Of a stretch of DNA of 38,685 bases, positions 6,942-15,024 are shown piece after piece. The first letter of the stretch is position 1, and each line of letters starts with the position of its first letter. The notes under the pieces are model-generated. The model saw nothing but the letters and a program-made list of their open reading frames with translations, was not told the origin of the DNA and searched no databases. The DNA is taken from the NCBI GenBank assembly GCA_902806415.1, contig CADCWN010000285.1:1-38685 (forward strand). The letters are read 5' to 3'. The position numbers and the translations under genes were made by a program. The DNA comes from an uncultured Thermomicrobiales bacterium (GTDB lineage: Bacteria; Chloroflexota; Chloroflexia; Thermomicrobiales; CADCWN01).

Positions 6942-9299
6942 TTGGCCGTCACGATGGGGCCGGATCTCGGTAACCGGCAAGCTGAGCTGGAGAAGCAGTT
7001 CCCGCATTGGGAGAAGATCGGCGATTGCATCGACAACTTCATCGATGTCTTCGAGAACTATCGGCAGAGCGGCCACCCCGGCGGCTCGCGCTCGAAGCGC
7101 CACATGCTCGTCGCCCTGACGCTGGGCGGCTTCATGCGCTGGGATATCCGGCACCCTGAGAAGGTCTTCGGCGACCGTTTCGTGCTCGTGGGCGGGCACA
7201 CGATCCCGGTGATTTACGCGATGCTCGCGGCCTACAACACCGCCCTGCGCGCCAAGTACGAGCGCACCGGCGACGAGCGTTACGCCGTGCCCCACGCCGA
7301 TGAGCGCCAGTTGCTCTGGAAAGACTTGTTGGGCTTCCGGCGGCGCGGCGGCCTGGCCGGTCACGCCGAGATGGAGGGCAAGACCCTCTTCCTCAAGTTT
7401 AATACCGGCCCCTCCGGCCACGGTTCGCCGGCGGCGGCGGGCGAGGCGGCGGCGCTGAAGCGTGCCGGGGCCACCGGCGTCAAGGTCTTCGCGGTCGATG
7501 GCGAGGGCGGGCTGACGCCGGGCGCGGTCCACGAGACGAAGAACTCGTCCTGGGGATTGGGCCTCGACAACTTGCACTACCTGATCGACTGGAACGACTA
7601 CGGGATCGACTCGATGGCGATCAGCGATGTCGTCCCCGGTAACCCGATCTCCTGGTTCGAGCCGTATGGCTTCCGCATCCACGGCACGGAGCAGGGCTCG
7701 GACTATGCGTCGGTCGCCCAGGCGTTCTTGCAGACGCTGGAGACGCCGAATCCCGACCGTGTCCCGAACATGACCTGGTTTAAGACGATCAAGGGGCGCG
7801 GCTACGGGATCACCGGCTACAAGGCGCACGGCACGCCGCACAAGCTGAACTCCGAGCTCTTCTGGCAGGGTCGCAAGGAGTTCGCCGACAGGTATGGCGT
7901 CGAGTGGCACGGCTTCGGTGAGGCCGCGCCGTCCGACGCGGGCGAGTTGCGCGCGCAGTTCGAGGCCAACCTGAAGGTGATCGCCGACGCGATCACGAGC
8001 GACGACGCGCTGGTGGACTACCTGGCCGAGCGACTGGTCGAGATCGGCGAATCGGTGCCGCAGGAGATCGAGGGCTACAAGCTCGATACCTCGAAGAATC
8101 CGTTCGAGGATCGGCGGTTCTGGGATTACGAGCAGTACCCGGAGAGCCTGTTCGTCAAGCCCGGCACGACGGTCGCCAATCGCGCCGCGCTCGCCAAGTG
8201 GGGCGCCTACGTCAACAGCCTCGGCAAGCAGGAGTACGGGCGACCGCTCTTCATCGCGATGTCCGCCGACCTCTCCGAGTCGACCAACATCGCCGGGTTC
8301 GCCGAGGGTTTTGGCGACATGGAAGGATGGGGGCGCTACGACCGCAACCATAACCTCGATGGCGCGCTCCTGCCGCAGCAGATCACCGAATTCACCAACT
8401 CCGGGATCTGCGCCGGGATCGCCACCGTCAACTTCTCGCCCAGTCCGTATGAGAAGTTCGACGGCTTCTACGCCTCGAACTCGACTTACGCCTCGTTCTC
8501 CTATCTGCAATACGGGATGATGCGACTCTTCAACCAGTTGGCGCAGGACTCCGATATCAAGGTCGGTAAGGTCCTCTGGGTCGCCGGCCACTCCGGGCCG
8601 GAGACGGCGGAGGACTCCCGCACTCACTTCGGGATCTTCTCGCCGGGAGTGACGCAACTCTTCCCCGAGGGCCGGATCATCAATCTGATCCCCTGGGAGT
8701 ACAACGAGGTGCCGGTCCTGCTGGCGGCGGCCTTCTCCACTGACGCCCCGATCGTCGCCCTGCACCTGACCCGCCCGCCGATCAGCATCCCCGATCGGGC
8801 GGCGCTCGGCATCGCGCCGCACACCGACGCGGCGCGCGGCGCATATCTCCTGCGCGACTACAAGCCGGGCCAGCCGCGCGGCGGCACGATCCTGGTGCAG
8901 GGGACCCTCTCGACCAACAACGTGATCGGTCTGCTGCCGCAACTCGACGCGGAGGGGCTGAACGTCAAGCTGGTCGCGACGGTCAGTCCCGAGCTCTTCA
9001 AGCGGCAGTCGCAGGAGTATCAGGACGGCATCCTCAGCCCCGCCGACCGCCTCGACTTGACGTACATCACCAACGGCTCACGGCGCCTGATGCGCGACTG
9101 GATCACCCACCGGAGTGCCGACGACTACGCGATGTCCGCCGACTTCGACAACCGCTGGCGGACCGGCGGCAGCCCGGCGGAGGTCTACGAGGAGGCGCAC
9201 CTCTCTCCCGACCACCTGCTGGCCGGCATCAAGCGCTTCATCGGCGAGCGCGAACAGCGCCTCGCCGGGATCGCCAGCGCGCTCGAAGCGGCGCGGTGA
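6942..9299 (+). CDS. Transketolase-like thiamine-diphosphate enzyme (large, non-canonical)
   Basis: ThDP-dependent protein related to transketolase and homodimeric pyruvate dehydrogenase E1. SGHPGGSRSK near the N-terminus corresponds to the transketolase substrate-binding start. VDGEGGLTPGAVHE followed by IDWND matches the ThDP/Mg motif GDG...N in altered form. A pyrimidine-binding domain with TEFTNSGICAG and a C-terminal domain follow. At 785 residues it is longer than ordinary transketolase (about 650), and the GPLGQG motif is replaced by GPSGHG. The exact substrate is therefore uncertain, although a role in the pentose phosphate or a related ketol-transfer pathway is plausible. The start is TTG at 6942, six bases after a perfect GGAGG site; an internal ATG at 6954 is too far from it. 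It converges with msrB across repeat element B. Confidence 0.85.
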   Translation: MAVTMGPDLGNRQAELEKQFPHWEKIGDCIDNFIDVFENYRQSGHPGGSRSKRHMLVALTLGGFMRWDIRHPEKVFGDRFVLVGGHTIPVIYAMLAAYNTALRAKYERTGDERYAVPHADERQLLWKDLLGFRRRGGLAGHAEMEGKTLFLKFNTGPSGHGSPAAAGEAAALKRAGATGVKVFAVDGEGGLTPGAVHETKNSSWGLGLDNLHYLIDWNDYGIDSMAISDVVPGNPISWFEPYGFRIHGTEQGSDYASVAQAFLQTLETPNPDRVPNMTWFKTIKGRGYGITGYKAHGTPHKLNSELFWQGRKEFADRYGVEWHGFGEAAPSDAGELRAQFEANLKVIADAITSDDALVDYLAERLVEIGESVPQEIEGYKLDTSKNPFEDRRFWDYEQYPESLFVKPGTTVANRAALAKWGAYVNSLGKQEYGRPLFIAMSADLSESTNIAGFAEGFGDMEGWGRYDRNHNLDGALLPQQITEFTNSGICAGIATVNFSPSPYEKFDGFYASNSTYASFSYLQYGMMRLFNQLAQDSDIKVGKVLWVAGHSGPETAEDSRTHFGIFSPGVTQLFPEGRIINLIPWEYNEVPVLLAAAFSTDAPIVALHLTRPPISIPDRAALGIAPHTDAARGAYLLRDYKPGQPRGGTILVQGTLSTNNVIGLLPQLDAEGLNVKLVATVSPELFKRQSQEYQDGILSPADRLDLTYITNGSRRLMRDWITHRSADDYAMSADFDNRWRTGGSPAEVYEEAHLSPDHLLAGIKRFIGEREQRLAGIASALEAAR

Positions 9300-9304
9300 C
9301 GGGG

Positions 9305-9409
9305 AGTCGGTAGTCGGTAGTAGACAGGAACATAGAGGCGGTGCCTGCTTGCAGGCACCGCCTCGTCATAGGGTTCTACGGACTACGGACTACGGACTAC
9401 CGAACTACT
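9305..9409. repeat. Heptamer-repeat element B (between convergent genes)
   Basis: The left side has AGTCGGT-type 7-mers and the right side has ACTACGG-type 7-mers in the opposite sense, the same architecture as elements A and C but with imperfect pairing between arms. The right array runs into the msrB stop codon. A perfect 14-bp hairpin fills the centre (annotated separately). Confidence 0.75.
9335..9364. terminator. Perfect 14-bp hairpin between convergent transketolase and msrB
   Basis: GAGGCGGTGCCTGC and GCAGGCACCGCCTC pair completely around a TT loop, inside heptamer element B. The location between two convergent stop codons suits a bidirectional terminator. Confidence 0.7.
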
Positions 9410-9773
9410 CGCCCGCCGCGACGAAGCGCATCGAGATCGAGTTGACGCAGTGGCGTGTGTTCTTCGCCGTGAGGCCCTCGCCCGTGAAGACATGACCCAG
9501 ATGACCGCCGCAGGCGGTGCAGATGATCTCGACCCGGTGGCCGTCGGCATCCGGCACGCGCGTGACGGCACCGGGGATCTCGTCGTCGAACGCCGGCCAG
9601 CCGCAATGGGCGTCGAACTTACTCTCGGAGCGGTAGAGCGGCGTTTCGCAGCGGCGACAGACGTAGAGCCCCGCCGCGTAGTGATCGTCATACTCGCCGG
9701 TGAACGGATACTCCGTACCTTTGTGGACGATGACGCGCTCTTCAGCGGGGGTGAGGGTCTGTAGTTTCACCAT
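9405..9773 (-). CDS. msrB: Peptide-methionine (R)-S-oxide reductase MsrB
   Basis: Repairs the R epimer of methionine sulfoxide in oxidised proteins. The 122-residue product has the two zinc pairs CRRC (residues 39-42) and CTAC (85-88), the family motif HCGWPAFD, and catalytic Cys109 in [11 protein letters not shown]. No MsrA or signal peptide is attached, so it is a cytosolic single-domain form. The ORF track extends upstream to 9995, but the conserved domain begins at the ATG at 9773, preceded by AGAAGGTG. The upstream extension is promoter DNA shared with the divergent aldo/keto reductase. A TATACT box lies on this strand at 9812-9817. The stop codon is formed inside the right arm of repeat element B. 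Confidence 0.95.
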   Translation of the reverse strand: MVKLQTLTPAEERVIVHKGTEYPFTGEYDDHYAAGLYVCRRCETPLYRSESKFDAHCGWPAFDDEIPGAVTRVPDADGHRVEIICTACGGHLGHVFTGEGLTAKNTRHCVNSISMRFVAAGE

Positions 9774-9942
9774 CTGGCACCTTCTTCCGTAATCAACAGT
9801 TGCCCCACCCAAGTATAGTCGCTGTCGCTGGATCGGTCGCGGAGTGGGCGACGTTGTCCCGCTGCTATTTGCTGCGCCTGACGGCACGGACGATGCGTCT
9901 GGGTTCCTGCTCGGGAACGTGTACCATCGATCGGGAGGGTTG

Positions 9943-10992
9943 ATGATCAGAGCAGATGAGCCGCTGGCCGCGACCAACATCGCGGGAGGGATCACCGGGG
10001 GCTACGCCGCCGATCGCTATGAGCATACGCAGTATCGCCGCTCGGGGCGCAGCGGGTTGCTCTTGCCGCCGATCTCGCTCGGCGGATGGCAGACGTTCGG
10101 CGGCTATCGCGGGCCGGGGGTCGCGCGCGTGTGCCTGCTGCGCGCGTTCGATCTTGGGATTACCCACTTCGACTTCGCCAACAACTACGGCACGCCGCCC
10201 GGTATGTCCGAAATTGTCTGCGGCGAAATTATCCGGCGCGAGTTGCCGCGCGATGAGCTGATCATCAGCTCGAAGGCTGGCTACGGAATGTGGCCTGGAC
10301 CGTATGGCGACGGTCTGAGCAAGAAGTACATCGTCGCGAGTTGCGACCAGAGCCTCAAGCGGATGGGCTTGGACTACTTCGACATCTTCTACCTGCACCG
10401 CCCCGATCCGGCGACGCCCCTTGAAGAGAGTCTGGGCGCGCTCGATCTCCTCGTGCGGCAGGGGAAGATTCTTTACGCGGGGGTGAGCAACTTCCCCGGC
10501 GCGCTCTTCGCGGAGGCCGCGCGCCTCTGTCACGAGCGTGGTTGGGCACCGCTCACGATCCATCAGCCGTCGTACAGCCTGCTCAACCGGGGGATCGAGG
10601 CCGATCTGCTGCCGGAGACCGAGCGGGCCGGCACGGGCGTGATCGCCTTCTCGCCCCTGGCGAACGGCCTCCTGAGCGACAAGTATCTGGGCGAGGGGAT
10701 ACCGACCGACTCGCGCGCCGCACTGGCCTGGGACGAGGCCGGGAAGGCACGGCGCCTGTCGCCCGAGCGCCTGGCCACCGTGCGCGGCCTGAATGATCTC
10801 GCCAAGGGGCGTGGACAGTCGCTCGCCCAGATGGCCCTCGCCTGGGTCTTGCGCTCAGCAGCCGTGACGAGCGCCCTGATCGGTGCCTCGCGCGTGTCGC
10901 AAATCGAGGAGAATGTGCGGGCGCTCGACCACGCCGAGTTCAGCACGGAGGAACTGGCAACGATCGATCGGCTCACCAGCGCGACGGCCTGA
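9943..10992 (+). CDS. Aldo/keto reductase, YghZ / glyceraldehyde-3-phosphate reductase-like
   Basis: NADPH-dependent carbonyl reductase with a TIM-barrel fold, closest in pattern to the YghZ (L-glyceraldehyde 3-phosphate reductase) group. The characteristic stretch [15 protein letters not shown] is followed by [20 protein letters not shown]. The catalytic tetrad is visible: Asp and Tyr in FDFANNYG, Lys in SSKAGYG and His in [12 protein letters not shown]-binding segment [12 protein letters not shown] lies near the C-terminus. The start at 9943 has GGGAGGG directly upstream, giving 349 residues; the longer ORF from 9844 adds an unconserved leader. A kinase gene follows after 48 bases and may be co-transcribed. 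Confidence 0.88.
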   Translation: MIRADEPLAATNIAGGITGGYAADRYEHTQYRRSGRSGLLLPPISLGGWQTFGGYRGPGVARVCLLRAFDLGITHFDFANNYGTPPGMSEIVCGEIIRRELPRDELIISSKAGYGMWPGPYGDGLSKKYIVASCDQSLKRMGLDYFDIFYLHRPDPATPLEESLGALDLLVRQGKILYAGVSNFPGALFAEAARLCHERGWAPLTIHQPSYSLLNRGIEADLLPETERAGTGVIAFSPLANGLLSDKYLGEGIPTDSRAALAWDEAGKARRLSPERLATVRGLNDLAKGRGQSLAQMALAWVLRSAAVTSALIGASRVSQIEENVRALDHAEFSTEELATIDRLTSATA

Positions 10993-11040
10993 CCGGGCGC
11001 TCACGTCCGTGCCGGGAGGGCGGAGGGAGGAGTATTTTTC

Positions 11041-12048
11041 GTGCGCGAGCCACCGGCCAACCTTGCCAACGAGGCGTTACAAATATCCTTGCGCGACGCG
11101 TATGCGCTTGCGGCCACCGAGATCGCCTTCCTGCCACTCGGGCACGACTCGTCGGCGTGGGTCTATCGTGTGCGCGCGGTCGACGATCGGCTCTTCTTTC
11201 TCAAGGTGCGCCTGAGCGTGACAAACGAGCCCAGCCTCCTCGTCCCGCGCTTCCTCCACGATCGGGGCGTCGACCAGATCGTCGCGCCATTGCCGACCAC
11301 GACCGGGGCACTGTGGACGGGGATACCGGGCTATGCGCTCATCCTCTACCCCTTCGTCGAGGGCGCGACCGGGATGGAGCGTGGGATGTCGTCGCAGCAA
11401 TGGCGCGACTATGGCGCGACCTTGCGGCGCATCCATGATGTGGCGGTCACGCCCGAACTCGCGGGGCTGATGCGGCGCGAGGCGTTCGTTCCCGGGTGGG
11501 CGGCGATGGTGCGACGACTCGATGCCCATATCGCCGCGCGAACCTTCGACAATCGGGCGGAGCATGCGCTCGCGACATTCTGGCAGGAGCATCGCGGCGA
11601 GATCAGCACAGTACTCGCGCGCGCGGAGGGTTTGGGGCGGCGTTTCGCCGGGAAAGCGCCCCCATTCGTCCTCTGCCACGCGGACATCCACACGGGCAAT
11701 GTGATGGTTGGTGATGATGGGCAGATCCGGATCGTGGACTGGGATGAGGCGATCCTGGCACCCCCGGAGCGCGATCTGATGTTCGCGGTCGGCGGGATCA
11801 GCAGCGCCCTGGTCGGACCGGACGATGAGGCGCACTTCCTCGAAGGCTATGGCCCGGCAGCGATCGATCCGCTCGCACTCGCCTACTACCGTTATACCTG
11901 GGCGGTGGGCGACATCGGCGCGTACGGCGAGGAGGTCTTATTCCGCCCGGACCTCGGGCCGATCACCGCGCAGGCGGCGGTCGCCGGTTTCATGGGCCTC
12001 TTCAAGCCCGGGGAGATCGTCGCACTGGCCTTCGCGTCGGGGGAATAG
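11041..12048 (+). CDS. APH-fold phosphotransferase, spectinomycin kinase APH(9)-like
   Basis: Small-molecule kinase of the aminoglycoside phosphotransferase fold, transferring the ATP gamma-phosphate to a hydroxyl group. The N-lobe contains the lysine strand (LFFLKVRLSV). The catalytic loop CHADIHTGNVMV near residues 213-224 holds the catalytic Asp and Asn, and IVDWDEAILAPPERDLMF holds the metal-binding Asp. The combination HADIHTGN plus DWDEAxLAPPERDLMF resembles APH(9), but many such homologues act on other metabolites, so resistance is not claimed. The start is GTG with GGAGGAG upstream, length 335 residues. It lies 48 bases after the aldo/keto reductase and ends before a bidirectional hairpin. 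Confidence 0.75.
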   Translation: MREPPANLANEALQISLRDAYALAATEIAFLPLGHDSSAWVYRVRAVDDRLFFLKVRLSVTNEPSLLVPRFLHDRGVDQIVAPLPTTTGALWTGIPGYALILYPFVEGATGMERGMSSQQWRDYGATLRRIHDVAVTPELAGLMRREAFVPGWAAMVRRLDAHIAARTFDNRAEHALATFWQEHRGEISTVLARAEGLGRRFAGKAPPFVLCHADIHTGNVMVGDDGQIRIVDWDEAILAPPERDLMFAVGGISSALVGPDDEAHFLEGYGPAAIDPLALAYYRYTWAVGDIGAYGEEVLFRPDLGPITAQAAVAGFMGLFKPGEIVALAFASGE

Positions 12049-12113
12049 GTCGCCGACCGTGCGGTGCGATCACCCCGGAACGAATAGTTGGTACCCTTCT
12101 TTCCTTCCGAAAA

Positions 12114-12152
12114 CCTCGCGGGCAGCCCCTATGTTGAGGGCTGCCCGCGAGG
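12114..12152. terminator. Bidirectional terminator, 15-bp perfect stem
   Basis: CCTCGCGGGCAGCCC and its exact complement flank a 9-base loop between the convergent kinase and coxL-like genes. On the minus strand the stem is followed by TTTT, which fits factor-independent termination of the coxL-like transcript. Confidence 0.8.
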
Positions 12153-12177
12153 CAGATGTGGGACACGGTCTTCCGTT

Positions 12178-14502
12178 TTAGTCTGCCGCCACCGGTGAAT
12201 CCGCCGCCCCGATCGCGGCCCAGATTCGCTGCGGACGGAGGGGCATGTCGATATGCCGGATGCCGAACGGGCTGAGGGCGTCAACGACCGCGTTGACGAT
12301 CGCCGGGGTGGAGCCGATCGTCGCCAGTTCGCCGATCCCCTTCGCCCCCAGCGGGTTCAGCGGGGAGGGGGTCTCGGTGCGTGCCGTCTCGAAGATCGGG
12401 AAGTCCTGGGCGCGTGGGATGGCGTAGTCCATCAGCGAGCCGGTGATCAGCTGCCCATCGTCGTCGTAGACGACCTCCTCCCAGAGCGCCTGGCCGATCC
12501 CCTGGGCGAGCCCGCCGTGGACCTGCCCATCGACCAGCAGTGGGCAGATGACCGTGCCGCAGTCGTCCACCGCGACGTAGCGGAGGATCTTGACCTCGCC
12601 GGTGTCGGGGAGGACCTCGACCGACACGATGTCCGCGCCGAACGGGAAGGTGGTGCCGGGCGGGGCGAAGAACTCCGCCGCTTCGAGCCCGGTGCCGATC
12701 TCCGCCGGGACGCTGCCGCTGTAAGCGATCTTCGCGATCTCCTTCAGGGTCAGCGCCCCCTCCGGCGCGCCTCTGACCCCGAACTTGCCCCCCGCGAAGT
12801 CGATGTCCGCGACATCCGCCTCGAGTTTGTGCGCGACGATCTTCTTGACCTTCTCGGTGATCTGATTCAGGCCCATCACCAGCGCGGAGCCGCCGACGAC
12901 GAGGCCGCGCGAGCCCATCGTCCCCTGCCCGGCGGGAGTGCGGGCGGTGTCGCCGTGGACGACGAAGACGTCGTCCATCGAGACCCCCAGCTTATCGGCG
13001 ACGATCTGCGCGAACGTCGTCTCCTGCCCCTGGCCGTGCGGCGAGATGCCGGTGGCGACCGTCACCTGGCCGGTCGGCTCGACGCGCACCGAGGCGCTGT
13101 CGAACGGGCCGAAGCCGCAAATCTCGGTGAAGGTGGCGACGCCGATCCCGAGGTAGCGCCCCTCCTTGCGGAGCCGCGCCTGCTCGGCGCGCAGCCCGGC
13201 GTAGTCGGCGGTTTCCAAGGCGACGGCGAGCGGCTTCTCATAGTCGCCGCTGTCGTAGGTCGCGCCGGTCGGCGTCTCGTAGGGGAAGGCGTCGGGCTGG
13301 ATGAAGTTCTTGCGGCGCAGCTCGACCGGGTCCAGCCCCAGTTCGGCGGCGAGGACGTCGACGATCCGCTCGATGTAGTAGGCCGCCTCGGGGCGACCCG
13401 CGCCGCGATAGGCCCCGGTCGGCATCGTGTTGGTGTAGACCGCCTTGATCTCCAGATCGACGTGCCGGAAGGCGTAGACCCCGGCGATCAGCAGGCCGGT
13501 GGACATGGAGACCCCGGCGGCGCGCGGGTACGCGCCCACGTCGGTGAGGACGCGCAGCCGCAGGCCGGTGATCGTGCCGTCCCACTTGGCGGCCAGCGCG
13601 ATCTCGGTCTGCTGCGCCCGACCGTGGTGGGTCGCCTGCAAGTTCTCGCCGCGCGACTCCATCCACTTAATCGGCCGACGGAGCTGGCGGGCCAGGGTAA
13701 CGACGATCATCTCCTCGGGGTAGGAGGAGATCTTGACGCCGAAGCCGCCGCCGACCTCCGGGGCGATCACCCGCACATCGAGCGGGGAGATGTCGAGGCA
13801 CTTGGCGATCTGCTGGCGGACGGAATGCGGGTTCTGCGTCGAGGTCTGCACGATCAACCCGCCGCTGAGGGCGTCGGGCTGCGCCAGGACCGCGCGCGGC
13901 TCCATCGGGATCCCGGCGACGCGCTGGTTGTTCATCTTCTGCGAGACGACGACTTCGGCCTGCTCGAACGCCTTGTCGGGCTCGCCCTCCACCTTGTTCC
14001 AGGTGAAGGCGACATTGCCCGGCACCTCGGCATAGAGCTGGGGCGCGCCCGGCTCCAGCGCGGCCTCCATGTCCACGACAATCGGCAGCGGCTCGTAATC
14101 GACCGCGATCAGATCGAGGGCGTCGCGCGCGATGTAGCGATCCACGGCGACGATGACGGCGATCGCCTGCCCGACGTGACGCACGACGTCGATCGCCAGC
14201 GGCCAGGTCTCGATCCCGGCCATCCCCTTCGGGCCGCCGCCCCCCTCGCCGCCGCCGTGCGGCATCGGGCCGGTGAATCCTTTGAACTCCGCGCCGGTGT
14301 AGACCGCGATCACGCCCGGATGCGCCCGCGCCGCGCTCGTGTCGATGTGGTTGATCTTCGCGTGACCGTAGATGCTGCGCAGGATCGCCACATGGCCGAG
14401 ATCCTGGGGTCGGATATCATCGACGTAGGTCGAGCTACCGGTGATCAGGCGGGGGTCTTCTTTGCGCCGGACGCGCGCCCCCATCATCCGCATGTACACC
14501 AC
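12178..14502 (-). CDS. CoxL-like molybdopterin-binding subunit of the xanthine dehydrogenase family
   Basis: Large molybdenum-cofactor subunit of a hydroxylase of the xanthine dehydrogenase / aerobic CO dehydrogenase family. In order: an N-terminal a/b hammerhead domain, EVGGGFGVK, the active-site loop GAYRGAGRPEA at about residues 355-365, GQGQETTFAQIVAD, and the C-terminal GAKGIGE with the probable catalytic Glu. The loop reads AYRGAGR, as in form II CoxL proteins, not the AYxCSFR of proven CO dehydrogenases, so CO oxidation is unlikely or at least unproven; purine, aldehyde or N-heterocycle hydroxylation are alternatives. Length 774 residues. GTG at 14502 is the best start, eight bases after AGGAGGA; ATG at 14493 is an alternative. 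The FAD (CoxM) and Fe-S (CoxS) partner genes are not adjacent, which is unusual. Confidence 0.85.
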   Translation of the reverse strand: MVYMRMMGARVRRKEDPRLITGSSTYVDDIRPQDLGHVAILRSIYGHAKINHIDTSAARAHPGVIAVYTGAEFKGFTGPMPHGGGEGGGGPKGMAGIETWPLAIDVVRHVGQAIAVIVAVDRYIARDALDLIAVDYEPLPIVVDMEAALEPGAPQLYAEVPGNVAFTWNKVEGEPDKAFEQAEVVVSQKMNNQRVAGIPMEPRAVLAQPDALSGGLIVQTSTQNPHSVRQQIAKCLDISPLDVRVIAPEVGGGFGVKISSYPEEMIVVTLARQLRRPIKWMESRGENLQATHHGRAQQTEIALAAKWDGTITGLRLRVLTDVGAYPRAAGVSMSTGLLIAGVYAFRHVDLEIKAVYTNTMPTGAYRGAGRPEAAYYIERIVDVLAAELGLDPVELRRKNFIQPDAFPYETPTGATYDSGDYEKPLAVALETADYAGLRAEQARLRKEGRYLGIGVATFTEICGFGPFDSASVRVEPTGQVTVATGISPHGQGQETTFAQIVADKLGVSMDDVFVVHGDTARTPAGQGTMGSRGLVVGGSALVMGLNQITEKVKKIVAHKLEADVADIDFAGGKFGVRGAPEGALTLKEIAKIAYSGSVPAEIGTGLEAAEFFAPPGTTFPFGADIVSVEVLPDTGEVKILRYVAVDDCGTVICPLLVDGQVHGGLAQGIGQALWEEVVYDDDGQLITGSLMDYAIPRAQDFPIFETARTETPSPLNPLGAKGIGELATIGSTPAIVNAVVDALSPFGIRHIDMPLRPQRIWAAIGAADSPVAAD

Positions 14503-15024
14503 GGTCTGTTTCCTCCTCAATGCGCGTCAGTGCGGACAATCCCGCGCCCTCGCGAGATTGCCGGAATCATCGCACAAGTGTCGCCGCCGCACGATCGACG
14601 GGGCGTTCCATGTCGTTCGCCTGTTGGGAAATCGCTGGTGATCGGGGCCGAGAGTCGCTGCCTGCGGGGCAACGACAGCGGCTGAACAAAGATACTGTAC
14701 TACTTCCGCTTGGGATGTGTCGATGTTCGCCCTCTCGCCCGGCAGGCTGGCAGTGGCGCGGGTTTTGATTTGTGCAGAATGGCCGATAGACGCCCATTGC
14801 GTGGCTCCTGTCCCGACCGGAACAGCCCCGAACAGCGAATCAACGACACCACCACACCGTTAGGCAGAGCCTTTTGGTCGTGACGCACAGCCGAGGGCAG
14901 AATGCACAAAAACCGACTCTCGCTTTAGGCATCTGAACTATAGCTTTGGCAATACGGCGATCCTAAAATTTGCCTCGCGTAATGAATCAAGGGATGGTGT
15001 TGAACCAAAAGGGGAGGGAACGAC
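14503..15024. other. 522-bp intergenic region between divergent coxL-like and glnA
   Basis: No ORF with coding character was found. The half-sites TTTGTGCA (14769-14776) and TGCACAAA (14903-14910) face each other 126 bp apart. A candidate glnA -10 box TAAAAT lies at 14964-14969 with only a weak -35. The region is visibly richer in AT towards glnA, as expected for a promoter. Confidence 0.5.

Noticed and set aside
6738-8942. 734-residue minus-strand ORF over the transketolase-like gene
   Set aside because: Antisense shadow with low-complexity Arg/Val/Asp composition; the plus-strand frame has clear ThDP-enzyme motifs.
11041-12048. Antibiotic resistance gene call for the APH-fold kinase
   Set aside because: Motifs show the kinase fold only; environmental homologues often have other substrates, and no resistance context is present.
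12253-14685. 810-residue plus-strand ORF over the coxL-like gene
   Set aside because: Antisense shadow rich in Asp, Arg and Gly repeats; the minus frame has complete molybdenum hydroxylase motifs and a strong ribosome site.
14503-15024. tRNA, riboswitch or small RNA in the coxL-glnA gap
   Set aside because: I found no cloverleaf arms or a recognised riboswitch core by eye; only short half-sites and a weak promoter could be supported.
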